Assembly (NCBI RefSeq): GCF_001039355.2
Contig: NW_019775454.1
Span: 243,476 to 307,475 of the forward strand
Length of the DNA: 64,000 bases
Direction: 5' to 3'
Origin: Lingula anatina
Taxonomy: Eukaryota; Brachiopoda; Lingulata; Lingulida; Lingulidae
Below the pieces are notes generated by a model. The model did not search any database and was not told where the DNA came from. It saw only the letters and a program-made list of their open reading frames with translations. Positions 44,991 to 56,072 of this stretch are shown here, in pieces. A program made the translations under genes and the position numbers. Numbering within the stretch: the stretch's first letter is position 1; each line of letters opens with the position of its first letter.

Positions 44991-47900
44991 TATCGCATAT
45001 GATAACAACTCTATGGAAGAAAAAAAACGGGGGGGGGGGGGGCAAAAGTATTGCACCATTTTGCTCTATAATGAACAACAACTGGGTTTGGTATGTTTTT
45101 CTATCGTTATTTTATTGAAAACTGGTTAAGTCAAATTAGTATCTTAACTACAGGTTTACAGGTTTTGACGTTACAAAACGCATGTTATTTTGTCTGTATA
45201 AATAGGAAGGGTGGTGACCAAATTGATATTGCGTGACTACCCTACTGGGCATAGACTGCTAACGTTCGGTTATCTTCTGGGGGCTATGTTGGCCAAGGCG
45301 CATCAGAAAATGTTCTTTTTTCAACTGACTCAACAGATTATTTGAATTCAGACCAGTCCCATAGAATTCTGTTTGGATGTTTCTCGCCCTCCTCCGGTCA
45401 AAACTACAACTTCACGTAGGAATCTGAAGGAAATTGACATTGATGTCCTTAAAGCAAAACTTCAGTCTGCCTTTAACACCTTCCCATCTGATACCAATGT
45501 AACTGGAAACACTACTTCAGAAGATGTTGACACTCTTCTGCATTCATATCACAACACCATAACCATCATATTAAACGAACTCGCTCCAGTCAAAACACAA
45601 GTTATTTGCAGTAAGTCAACAGCGCCATGGTTTTGCAGTGAACTATCTGACATGCGACAGTCAGTTAGAATATGTGAGCGTAAATGGCGCATCACTGGTC
45701 TGGAAGTCCATCGTCTAATTCACAAAGAAAAACGCCTAGAGCACTGTCGCCGCGCTGATCAACTGAAATCTGACTACCACAAAAAACGCACAGACAAATC
45801 AGATACCAAGAGTCTTTTTGATTGTTGAGGAGTTTTAAAAAATCAGCACCCACCATTAAACCAACACTATGCTCCGATGAGCAACTTTGTTTTTTGTTCC
45901 TGGACAACAAAATAGAAAAACTTAGAAAATCCTTTGAGAGCGGAATTAACAACTCCATTCTACAAGAAGTTGATCCTCTTACATCGCCGACCTTTTTCAG
46001 AGAATTCATCACTGCTACTCCCGAACTAATAAAAAAGCTGATAAATGCCTCCAAGCCAGAATCATCAGAACTGGACATCCTCCCAACTAACCTCACAAAG
46101 GAATGCATAGAAGAATTACTACCTTCCATTACAAAGCTTTTCAACACATCCCTTCCAAGCGGCGTAGTCCCTAGAAAGATATATATAATCAGACCACTCA
46201 TAAAAAAGGCCACAGGCAATCCAGACTCTAATGACCTGCAGAACTACCGTCCCATCTCAAACCTCTCATTTCTCTCAAAAGTACTGGAGTGCCTGCGCTC
46301 TGCACACTCATCTACTTTTGCCTAAGTTCAATCGGCTTATACAGCACATCATAGTTCTGAAACGGCGCATCTTAAGTTGCACAACGATATTGTTCTGGCT
46401 CTTAATGATCAGAAACAAGTGATCTTATAACTACTTGATTTGTCTGCAGCCTTTGACACAATAAACCGGAAGATTTAGTTCAATAGACTGAAATACCAGT
46501 AGAGATGGTATTGCATTGGCATGGTTCAAGTCATACCTGACTGAGCGTGAACAAACAGCCTCGATAGGCACATACAAGTCACCGTCAACACAACTAGCTT
46601 GTGGCGTACCACAAGGCTCTGTAGGGGAGACCGGGGCTAGTTGGACCCCGGGGTAAGTTGGACCCCCATCAAGTCTCTTTAATAAAGTTACTTTAAGATG
46701 CTAAATTATTTCATTTGGACTCACTGCCGACGTTTTCTTAGCACTATTGGATACGGTCACTTTACAAAGTGATGCGATCAGTTCTTTTACCCCATAGTTA
46801 CTTTGTCATAAATTGGGGGTCCAACTTACCCCGGGGTCCAACTAGCCCCGGTCTCCCATACTCGGCCCCATCCTGTCCACTCTTTACACGTCACCAATTG
46901 TGGGCATTATCTCTAAGGGGCCGTTCACATGAAAAATCTATTTTCTAAAAATCTATTTGCGGTATCTTGTGATCACGTTCTGTGTCCTGAATACCCCACG
47001 GCGTAATTACGCTGTAATTAATTCTCGGCGCTGCCAGTAATTACGCCGCGGGGTATTCAGGGCACAGACCGTGATCACAAGATACCGCTAATAGATTTTT
47101 AGATTTTTGGAAAATAGATTTTTCATGTGAACGGAGCCTAAGCACGGTTTTAACCTAATGCTCTATGTAGATCACTCACAAATTTATATTGTTTGCAACA
47201 GGCCATCAGATGTATCCAGAAATGTATAAGTCAGGGACTAAAGCCAATTCACTTGTTTTCAACAATGGCAAAACAGAAAAAGTTCACTTTATCTCTCGTT
47301 TTTATAAAGATGCAGAAAAATTAGAACTATTAGAAATTGGAAACAGCAAGGTCAGGGTAAAATATGAGGTTAAAAACCTAGGAGTAATTTTTGATAACAG
47401 GGACGATATGGCCGCTAACATCAGTAAAAATGCAGAGCCGCTTTCTATGGTCTTAAAAATCTCCAAACTATCCGATATCCTTGTCAAAGGTCAAATGGAA
47501 ATTTGTTGCACTGTTGAAATTCAAGCGTTCTACTTACTTTGAAAATTTGATCATCCCTGATTTTATTCTTTAATTAAAACTGAAGACGTTGTAATAAATG
47601 CAAAAATCTCCTGTATAAAGCGATTAATTTTTTGCGCAATTTTTAGTTTGTTTGTCACTAAATGTAAAAAAGAAAAAGAAAAAATGCAGCATGCTGAAAG
47701 TACAGCAAGCATTAAATGAACTATATTTTATTCGTTATGCAAAAATTAAGTCAGAAAGGTCAAACTACACATGCTTAAACAAGAGTAACCTTTTTTCGGA
47801 CATTTTTTTTCTGGAATACATACGTTGCGTACGTATTAACCATGGCGCAAACCCCCCTGAGGTACTGTTTTAAAAAACTGTATTAAAATATTTTCTGAAT

Positions 47901-50900
47901 CTTGGATTTTGTGTATAATTCTGCACTTCAAAGCCAACTATCCTATATTTCAAGCTTTATATCCATAACATTGTATGTTTGTGAGCAACAAAATGTTTCT
48001 TTTGCATGAAAACCTATCAATAGTCCTACAGCATAGATACCATTTAGCTGACCAATGTATTATTTTTCAGGTAAAATAGGGCCTAGACAAATCGCAATAG
48101 CGTTGATCATAAGGTCAAGCGAACTAATGAGCGCATGGACAATTCTTATACCTGTTTTCATTGGCGCCAAGCCTTACTGGGTGTGTCCATCCTACGTCAA
48201 CAGCACGATATATAATGATTCAGAGTTCGGAGTGACATCTTCTTGGTATACAGATAACCGTAGCGTGGAGAATACATGTGCAGAAGATAATGAGATTTGT
48301 GCAGGAATAGAATATACATCTGCATTCACTTCTGTAGTGACGGAGGTAAAGTAACTCCTTCAACTCATTCTGGTCATGACGAATATTTTTCTGGTGGAGA
48401 TACACCTGTTAAGTCTGTTGTTAATGATCACAAGGAGTCTGTTATAACTCCTTGATGATCATAAGTTTTAACTTTTCACTTTCTACGCAAAACTGAAGCT
48501 AAACCTCACTAAGTTTTTGTCGCTGCGTGGCCTTCTTCAATGTGTGTTAATATGAGACTGAGCACTATTCACGAATGTCTCCGTAATAGTGCTCTCTCAG
48601 TAATAGTGCTCATGACGCAAAATGGATTGAGAAGAGGCAAACTGTGTCCTTTATCTCAATTCGAAACAGCTGTATGAATCGATTAAAAAACAGTATATGA
48701 AACTTCGTCGTTCCTTATCTTCCTAGTTTCTTTATAGTATACTTGAAAAACCAAGGAATGCATGTGACCGTTTTTAATTACGCAACTTACAAATGCTGGC
48801 TAAATGAAAACATCAAAAACATCGAAAACATCAAAGTTATTTGTATACAGTTCTTTTTTTTTACTTACCCCAAAGGCCCAGGAGATGTCGATGTTTTGTT
48901 GTATTTTGAGCGATGGTTTTTGAAAAAATATCATGATGTTAATCTGGGTATATTTTTCAACTCTTATTTTTTCTACATGTACAGGCCTACCCAACTACCA
49001 GACTCGGCACCTAAGGATCCTGAATTAACCAGTATATCGGACCACGCTACCCGTTTTCAAGGTGTGTGTCAGATCGCATTCCATGGTCGGCTCATAAGGC
49101 TTGTCAGCGTTCTCCGCCATCTTCTCCATCTTCTGCTGCTGTGCCGGCTTCACCCCATGTCTGCCACCCAAATGCTTTTCACTAGTTCATGTTTGCAAAC
49201 AAATAATTTAGGGTCAATACACGGAGTTGATCCCCTCTTTCACAATTTACAGGTTAGCGCTATTTGGTGCTTATGAGGTTAAAAAAAGACCAGATGCTGC
49301 TTATATAATGTGTTATAGTTGTTAGAATTGAAAGAAAAATTTTCTTTGAATGAATGACAGATATTGTTTTGAAAAAAATCGGCATTTCTTTTCTTTTTAG
49401 TGGAATCTAATCTGCAATTTGGAAAATGTCAGCACCACAATTACAACCTTACAGATGGCCGGAATCTTCTTCGGAGCACTCTTGTTTGGTCACCTTTCAG
49501 ATAAATTTGGAAGAAAAAAAGTGTGGTTTACAATGCTGACTTTAAACTCAATAGTTGGTTTTTGTGGCGCGTTTGCACCAGTGTGGGAAGTGTACGCCGC
49601 CATTCGTTTCTTGAATGGAATGTTTAGTGGAGGTAAGATTTCAATATCTAAAGGTAAGTAAATTTGTGCAAATAGCTTGCTTTCTTTCAAAATCGCCATA
49701 ATCTATTTACCTATGTGATATTAGTTTTTGTCCCACAATATGGTTGTCTTTTTCAGGCTTGATGCTCGTCAATTTTGTCTGGCCCATGGAGTTTGTAAAC
49801 GTCAAGTGGAGATTGTACGTCAAAACTTTCAGCTTTTGGTCCCCCGCCAGCTTACTGCTGTCACTGTTGGCATACTTCATCCGTGACTGGAAAGCACTGC
49901 TGATGGTGACAACACCATTTCCAACGGTGTTCTTTTTGTTCTTATGGAAGTAGGTCTGACCTTACCAAAAAGTTACTCAACGTTGCTTCTCGGTAAGCTG
50001 AAATGGTGTCCATCAGATAAAGCCTAAAAAGAGGCTGTTGGCACTGTCTGATGTCATACAAGATTGGGAAGGCGTGGGTGTGGTTAACGATAACGATTTT
50101 GTGCCGGAAATTTCGTCTTAGAAAGCGGTACAAAAGTAGCTCGCAAAACGTGATGAAATCATACTAATTAAAAGAGTGACCTAAACCGAGCATCGTGCTC
50201 GATATGGCCAATCAATTAAATTTTAAGTTAAAATAGCAGAAAGGGAACATGTGGCTAACTTCTGAAAGGGATTTTAATGGCATGTAGCGTAATTCCATGG
50301 TAGGGCCTGTCAAAGTGAAATGGCTTTGGTTTTGGTTTTGGTTTTAGCCATTCACCTTATTCATAATTTGAGAAGACACACCACTGGTCAAAAAGGTTCT
50401 CCCACAGCCGATTCCATATGCTTGTAATTACAAATGATCACTGCAAAGGTGAAAATTGTTATAAATAGTGTTTTTTAATCCAGATAAATGTACCATATCT
50501 AACACGATTAATGGTACAGAATATACAAAATGGCGGTGAAGATATCCATATAATCGAATTTGTCACATGTACCGCATGGAATTAGAGGTGGGCCAACATT
50601 TTTGACCAAGAGTGTATGATGCCATTTTATATTTTGCTAAGTTACCGAAAAATAATATTACCTTTTCACAGATTTATGCCAGAGAGTCCTCGCTGGCTGC
50701 TCATGCATGACAGAATTGAAGAAGCAGAAACGATTTTGAGATCCATTGCAATCGGGAACAAAAAAACGCCACTGGATTTTGATACACTGATGAACTTTGT
50801 TGAGGTATTTGAAAATATGTCAATTAAGATTAACTAATTATAATCACATAACAACAAGGCTTAGTCAAAAATATTTTGAATTAAAACTTACCAGTTGATG

Positions 50901-53900
50901 GATAATGATAATTTTTACTAGTATTGAGATGATTTTCATCTGCCGTTTTGTGACGTAATGAGTTTTGATTGTGGGTAAATATGAGTTTGTACAACGAAAT
51001 TCATAGATTTTTTTTTTCATCAAAGCACTTTGATCGTGGATGATGTGGATGGTGAATTTAAATTTAACTTAAAAGTCGTTAAGTATCTTGTTGTAAATTT
51101 ATTTTTTTCATTTAAAAGCTAAATTATTTTTGTAGGAGGAAAAGACAAAGGCTGCAACGGTAAAACACTACGCCATCTGGGACTTGTTTAGGACACCCCA
51201 GCTGACCAAATATACTTTGGTTCTCATGTTCAACTGGTGAGTTGTTGTTGTTTGATAAAAGTTGTTTTATTCGAAAAATATACAGAAATTATTGTCACAT
51301 ATTAATTGGAATTATGTAATCGTTGTGATAGGCCCTAATGAGCTTATATTGTGACAGTAGAAAAATACATGAAACTGCCATAAATTTGCCCTTAAACTCC
51401 TTTGTATGACTATAGGTTTGTGTGGTCTTTGACATTCTATGGACTATCGCTCAATGTGAAGCAGTTACCCGGAGATGTGTATGTCAACTTTGCTCTTTTG
51501 TCAGCGCTTGAGTTAGTGTCTCACGTGTTTGTCTTATTCACCGGTAACAGGTAAATCTTTTTTCGTCCCCTTTTTATGCTGTAAATTAAACACAACGTTT
51601 AGAGACATGCACCGGTGCTTGTTAGTCGTTATAGCCTAATGCACACCGTGGTAAATGGACGTCTCTCTTTTTTTTCCCTTGACATCTGGGATTATTTAAA
51701 TATTTTGTTTATTTGTTATGGTGTTGAGTGATAGCAAATAATACGTAGACACCAAGTTGTAGAGCAATGTTTGTATCTAGGGCCTAGTTTATTTTTCTGT
51801 TTTCTTCAAATAGGCCAAAATATTGAGAATCTCTGTTCATACTAGGGGAGATAGTCGACATTAAATGCTAGTTTATACTAGTCGAGATAGTCGTAATTAC
51901 ATTCTGGTTAAAGAAATGAATAGACAGGAAATTGTGTCACATGGTTTCACGAGGATATAAACATCTATATTAAGAAAAGTCAACGGGTATGGGCTTTAAG
52001 CGGGAGTTTGGAAACTCGTCAAACATTTAGACAATGACAACTCAGTTTGATAGCTTAACATGCATGCTTTTCCTCCCGTGGCTTGTGTGACGTCACCCAA
52101 CCATGTACTGGTAGCTCATTAACTTCCAGACCTTGCAAAAGGACGCATTTGTAAAGCTCGATATTTACAAAATGAACTTTGAATTTGTATATTTTGATAA
52201 AGAAATAATTTATTGAGCATGTTTTCTGCAGGATATGCTCCGTTCAAGCCCTTCTGATGGTCTCTCCGAAACCCTTTAGGTTGGGGGGGGGGGGGAGTCA
52301 GAGGTTGGAAATTATTAGAGTGGTGGTTTCCAAGGTTGAAGCGCAAAAATGCCGCTAGAGGCCACCAAGTGTTCACTTGAGCTTGTCTGGTGGATTAATA
52401 CGATGAGGTTATGTTGTTGCAGCACGTCAAATTAAAACGGATTTTAGCGAAACCTTTTTCAACGATTACTCTCGTGTATGCTGTCAGAGAAGAGTAATGC
52501 GCTTACTATTTAAAAATTAGAGCAGTTTTTAGCTTTAGTTGATATCAGTGTGCCGCTGTATGTTATCACCACAGCAGTGGTGTTTTTCTACCGTAAATTC
52601 TCTTATATTCGGAGACCAATCTGAAGCTTCTATCTCATGTAGTAACTACTTGTATTTCGTTTAGAATTGGCCGCCGGAAGCTAATGGTCGGATCAATGCT
52701 GACCTGCGGGCTGGCTTTGTTCTCTGTTCTTTTCATTGGTTTAGCGGGTAGGTAAAAGGGAATGTACAGGTATGAGGGTAGATATTGCTAAATACTTATG
52801 ATTAACAAAACCACGTCTCCTACAGGCACACAAATATGGATTTATCTACAGACTTGACATTTAATATGGAATATATTTTCCAAATCATAATTCATCAGTT
52901 TTTTCCTATTTTGCTGAATTCTACCTACAAACGGTCATGGTCCCTAATTCATCAGAGAAACAGACGACGCTATTTTGCTGTTTGCAATGGCATCCTCAGA
53001 GGTCGTCTTCTATCCTAACCTGCTGAAACCAGTCTGGTGTTCGCTAAGAGCCTTGAAAACGCGTTCTGGTGGTCACTTTCCCCTCATTCTGAACGGACTG
53101 GGTGGTTTTTGGTTAGTCGCAGCAGCATATCCGGAAGGACAGTGAGTCCTGTACCCTGTTGGTAAGATTTCGATACATAGGGTGTGGCCTCTGTGTAGGT
53201 ACATTAGTCTGGGCATAACTCCATAAACTGTGCGGACCGTTCCGTGTGACACAATAATCTGTTTGGAAATGTCTGTATTTTTCGCGCCATTCTGGCACAG
53301 ATTAACAATTTTGTTAAACATTGCTTAACTCAAGAATGAAGTAATTTTTCTTCAGTCAACAGCTAATATTGAGATAGTTTTTACCTCCAATATTTCGATG
53401 TCTAACAGAACGTCTTCATCAGGGAATGAGGTTATCCAGTTGAATAGCCTCTATTCAGGAGATCTATTGGAGGTAAAAACTCAATATTAGCTGTTGACTA
53501 AAAAAATTACTTCATTCTTATTACATAACACAACTGATTTAATTCTACTCTGACTGCTTAACTCATTTTACGCACTGCAAAACCGGCCGCTTGCATGCAA
53601 AATTTCAAATTCTTTTATGCAGTTGTTGCCGACATATGGATACTGTTTTGACAGAACCATGCTTCGCCAAAGCTCAGCTTTGACCAGCCCAAAGGAACAT
53701 TACCCAATTAAATCACTGCATATTACAAGGTGCAACAGGCATAGTAGTCAGTTCATTGGTAGCGACACAGCTGACTACACACACTTCTCCAGTCAGATAT
53801 CTAATATGGGATCTGTGTTTTTTAAAAAGTGGACATTTTAACCTATTCATACCTTCGAAACTGAGATATTCCATATTAAATGTCAAGTCTGTATGTCGTT

Positions 53901-55096
53901 TTAATTTAGCTCAGACTGCCAATTTGTTCTCTAGATCAGATTGCCACTTAAGCGTGTGAAAAAAAAGAGAACTGACGAGGTTCTGCTCTGTTATTGAATT
54001 CCCTTTATTCAGGTAAAATCGATGAGCTTGGAACCCTAGTGACTGCCCTGGCTCTGATTGGAAAGCTAGGCGTGACCTCAGCTTGGTCCATTGGGTATCT
54101 TTACACCGCGGAACTCTATCCCACTGTTGTCAGGTAATGGTATTGACAGTGATGGCACACTGGACTGAAGAACTATTTTAACACTAGGTTCTTAAGGCAA
54201 ATATTTATATTGATCAATAGATTCCCCTGCATTTGCTGTTCTTTATTTCAAATATTTTTGTTTTCCCTTCTATGTTGTTTTTTTTTTTTATCATTTCTCT
54301 TCAATATTAATATGCAACTACTTAACCCGGCCCATTAGCTTGAAATAAAAAGGTCGATACCAGTTCTTAGATGAGGGAAAGGAATGATTTTGATATTTTC
54401 AATCCATTTTTCTTTGTAGGAGTATCGCAGCTGGAACTGTCTCTATGGCCGCCAGAGTAGGAGGGGTAGGACTGCGCCACAATTTGAGCTTTTGGTAGGT
54501 TCTATTTTCCCATTGTTCTATGATGTGGCGTTTGGTTTGCTTGAACACAATAGAGGTAAATTATTGGCACAGATATCCGTAAAATGGATATTGGTCAAGT
54601 TGACCATATGTTTTACCCATCAATTTCAATATAAACCAATCCATTTTGTATTTGATATACCCAATCATCCAAACAACTGTCTCTCAACGTTTTGTCCAGT
54701 TCAGTAGTTTTTATATATTCATATTCATCTATATTTTTATAAGCCTCCTTGCAAAAGCAGTGTTAAGATGCTGTATTGAGTTATATAAATTTGATGTTTT
54801 AAATATCTAAATTTGTTCAGATTCCTTAGGCCATTGTTGATTGGCTTTTTTTACACCAGGGCACTATATCCGGACAACTACCCTTCACAATTTTTGGAAG
54901 TTTCGCCTTGGCTGCTGCCTTTCTAAGTCTGCTTTTGCCTGAAACCAAAAAGCGACCTCTGCCGGATGCTCTACCAAAATGTGCATTTCCTTGCGTCCGC
55001 CCATCGACGGATGAACTGTCAGTCGAGGAAGAGGGGAAAATGGGGGACCAAGAAGTAGAAAATAAAGAAAATTTTAAAAACGATAGTAATTTGTGA
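44902..55096 (+). CDS. SLC22-type organic ion transporter, copy A (span; exon 10 frameshift)
   Basis: Eleven exons encode a 12-helix major facilitator transporter of about 539 residues, the usual SLC22 length. Visible hallmarks: a large extracellular loop between helices 1 and 2 with cysteines and glycosylation sites, GHLSDKFGRKK after helix 2, FMPESPRWLL after helix 6, AELYPTVVRS near helix 11 and LLPETKKRPLPDAL at the end. Family members exchange organic cations, anions or zwitterions at the plasma membrane; the substrate cannot be read from sequence. Exon sizes equal those of copy B except exons 2, 10 and 11. Exon 10 carries two extra bases that throw the last exon out of frame unless an internal donor is used, so this copy may be a pseudogene, a sequencing error, or spliced differently. 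Confidence 0.9.
45018..45042. repeat. A-rich then poly-G run in intron 1
   Basis: Short A run followed by about 11 G; likely slippage-prone. Confidence 0.8.
46624..46858. mobile_element. 235-bp MITE, TA target duplication, inside the LINE relic
   Basis: About 44-bp inverted ends (GGGGAGACCGGGGCTAGTTG, GACCCCGGGGTAAGTTGGAC) flanked by TA (46622-46623 and 46859-46860). Removing it and one TA joins GVPQGSV to LGPIL in frame, proving insertion into the LINE. TA duplication suggests a Tc1/mariner-mobilised family. Confidence 0.92.
46917..47138. mobile_element. 222-bp palindromic MITE, TAA target duplication, inside the LINE relic
   Basis: The ends GGGGCCGTTCACATGAAAAA and, reversed, GGCTCCGTTCACATGAAAAA continue as an almost complete hairpin. 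Flanked by TAA (46914-46916, 47139-47141). Excision restores an uninterrupted reverse-transcriptase frame (IISKHGFNLML). A TAA duplication fits PIF/Harbinger. Confidence 0.9.
48071..48345 (+). CDS. SLC22 copy A exon 2: helix 1 and large extracellular loop
   Basis: 275 bases. Helix 1 around ALIIRSSELMSAWTILIPVF, then a Cys-containing loop with NST and NDS/NRS-type glycosylation sites, ending YTSAFTSVVTE. The loop is 10 residues shorter than in copy B. Confidence 0.92.
48346..49400. other. Intron 2 of SLC22 copy A
   Basis: Contains a less AT-rich patch (about 48985-49200) with open frames rich in Pro and Ser, perhaps a decayed mobile element; not identified. Confidence 0.4.
49401..49632 (+). 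CDS. SLC22 copy A exon 3: helices 2-4
   Basis: 232 bases, same as copy B. Contains MAGIFFGALLFGHLSDKFGR, the major facilitator signature, then GFCGAFAPVWEVYAAIRFLN. Confidence 0.95.
49757..49949 (+). CDS. SLC22 copy A exon 4: helices 5-6
   Basis: 193 bases. Contains FVWPMEFVNVKWRLYVKTFS and YFIRDWKALLMVTTPFPTVF. Splice phases 1 in, 2 out agree with neighbours. Confidence 0.95.
50672..50804 (+). CDS. SLC22 copy A exon 5: PESPRWL motif
   Basis: 133 bases. Begins FMPESPRWLLMHDRIEEAE, the family signature in the intracellular loop after helix 6. Confidence 0.95.
51136..51236 (+). CDS. SLC22 copy A exon 6: loop to helix 7
   Basis: 101 bases. Lys-rich loop then IWDLFRTPQLTKYTLVLMFN, where helix 7 starts. 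Confidence 0.94.
51416..51550 (+). CDS. SLC22 copy A exon 7: helices 7-8
   Basis: 135 bases. Contains FVWSLTFYGLSLNVKQLPGD and ALLSALELVSHVFVLFTGN. Confidence 0.94.
52665..52747 (+). CDS. SLC22 copy A exon 8: helix 9
   Basis: 83 bases. Encodes IGRRKLMVGSMLTCGLALFS VLFIGLAG; GRRK is the second-half counterpart of the GRK motif. The donor GTAGGTAAAA could alternatively be used four bases later. Confidence 0.9.
52849..53891 (-). mobile_element. Tc1-like transposon relic in intron 8 of SLC22 copy A
   Basis: Perfect inverted ends of 25 bases beginning CAGACTTGACATTTAATATG, flanked by TA (52847-52848, 53892-53893). On the minus strand near 53321-53225 a fragment reads IVNLCQNGAKNTDISKQIIV SHGTVRTV, a paired-like helix-turn-helix as in Tc1-group transposases. 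The rest is decayed and a foldback element has inserted into it. Confidence 0.85.
53334..53555. mobile_element. Foldback element with hammerhead-like core, nested in the Tc1-like relic
   Basis: Arms of about 55-60 bases (53334-53391 and 53464-53520; GAATGAAGTAATTTTT, CAACAGCTAATATTGAGA, TTTTTACCTCCAAT) are inverted copies. TGCTTAACTCA occurs on both sides (near 53322 and 53556), an 11-bp target duplication. The minus strand between the arms has CTGATGA (53422-53416), a 19-base stem-loop, then GAAA (53396-53393). This combination recalls Penelope-like element termini. Confidence 0.6.
54013..54133 (+). CDS. SLC22 copy A exon 9: helix 10 and ELYPTVVR
   Basis: 121 bases. Contains GKLGVTSAWSIGYLYTAELY PTVVR, highly characteristic of SLC22. 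Follows an intron bearing a Tc1-like relic. Confidence 0.95.
54420..54494 (+). pseudogene. SLC22 copy A exon 10: helix 11, apparent 2-base insertion
   Basis: 75 bases against 73 in copy B. Up to ARVGG the frame is good; then GGGGTAGGACTGCGCCACAA has two bases more than the matching copy B stretch. In the second frame the sequence again resembles copy B's TAPQF. If spliced at 54494 the final exon is out of frame and soon stops. An internal GTAGGA at 54466 would restore the frame with loss of about nine residues of helix 11. Confidence 0.75.
54860..55096 (+). CDS. SLC22 copy A exon 11: helix 12 and C-terminus
   Basis: 79 codons including the stop. Contains LPFTIFGSFALAAAFLSLLL PETKKRPLPDAL and an acidic cytosolic tail ending KNDSNL. 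The frame is intact, which argues that damage in exon 10 is recent or is an error. Confidence 0.88.
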   Translation, partial: GTISGQLPFTIFGSFALAAAFLSLLLPETKKRPLPDALPKCAFPCVRPSTDELSVEEEGKMGDQEVENKENFKNDSNL

Positions 55097-55282
55097 AACA
55101 TCGTAGAGTATTGTAGATGAAGCAATTGTTCAACAACAATGAGCTATTCTTGACACTTCATTGTTGTTTTTGACGTGACAAATTAATGATAGAATCGTTT
55201 TTGATCTTGCGTCAAGGATGTCAACAAAAAGTATGCGCTGTGGCCATTAGTAAACCAGTATTCAGAAAGATATGAGTAAAGT

Positions 55283-56072
55283 TTGTTTAAGCCCATTAAG
55301 GGCTATTACATTTATTTTCTAACTACTTGTAAATTCAGAAAAAGGTGCACCGGAGAGGGGTTTTCTTTGCGGCGTCAATGCGCACTTAAAAATACATAAG
55401 AAGCAAAGTTCAGTGGCCTGTAACGTATATAAATTCTCTGTGGCAGTTTTTATGCAAGCCAGACAAAATCAAAATTCCAAAAATCCCCAACTGAAATTGA
55501 TCTCTTGGACAGCAGTATAATGCTTTAAAATTGTGTTTTTTTTTTTCGTGAAATAGACCTTTTCTTCCTCCATTTCATATAGAGGGTAAGCAGAAAATTT
55601 CGGAGAAAATGTCATTTTTCGGGAAATAATGTATGGCAAATCTGTTGTTTTTCTTTAAGTTATACTATTTAAAACACTAGGGTGGCATTTGTTCGGATTT
55701 AGTGACAGTGCCATCAAATATGAAGAAATGTTATGCCTTTAATTGTGTTATTATTTGAGAATCACACTACGTTTCAAATACAGTCTTCAAATGCATGTCT
55801 ATAAATCCTAGGACTGAAAAGTAGTATTTATTTTAAGTTGTGCATCATAACAACATGCCTGCAATTTGCGCCAAATCTTTGAAGCTTCCTCGACATGACG
55901 TGCAAAGGCAGTGAACTGTTTAATCATTATTTATCCTCGTTGGTATGGTGATCCCGTTTCCCCAAACTTACAAAACGAGGGGAATGAAGACTGCGACTAA
56001 TTGCAGTAATAATTGTAATGAATAAAACTGTGCTGAATTATATACATGCAATAAAATGTACTGAAAAACCAG
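55283..56072. repeat. Dispersed repeat R1, copy b
   Basis: Counterpart of 42463-43335, without the nested R2. It shares TTTAAGCCCATTAAGGGCTA-like, AAAAAGGTGCACCG, GAAGCTTCC, GACATGACGTGCAAAGGC-like and ACAAAACGAGG blocks. Confidence 0.7.

Larger units (their letters stand above)
45350..47540 (+). mobile_element. L2/CR1-like LINE relic (linker and reverse transcriptase) in intron 1 of SLC22 copy A
   Basis: Open blocks match the pattern of L2/CR1 ORF2: a linker with TAPWFCSELSDMRQSVRICE and ERKWR (45373-45828), then SKPESSELDILPTNLTKECI, NYRPISNLSFLSKVLE (45822-46325), LLDLSAAFDTIN (near 46435), ACGVPQGSV (46600-46623), LGPIL, YVDHSQIYIV in place of YADDSQLYI, and KNLGVIFD (47360-47400). There are stops and frameshifts, and the catalytic YADD is degraded to YVDH, so it is dead. 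No endonuclease was found; it is 5' truncated. Two MITEs split it. Confidence 0.85.

Noticed and set aside
45692-46219. 175-codon minus-strand frame
   Set aside because: Antisense of the LINE relic, whose plus-strand frames carry recognisable reverse-transcriptase motifs.
48743-49276. 177-codon plus-strand frame within SLC22 copy A intron 2
   Set aside because: Low-complexity AT-rich start, no family match, lies between two exons with well-supported phases; at most decayed mobile DNA.
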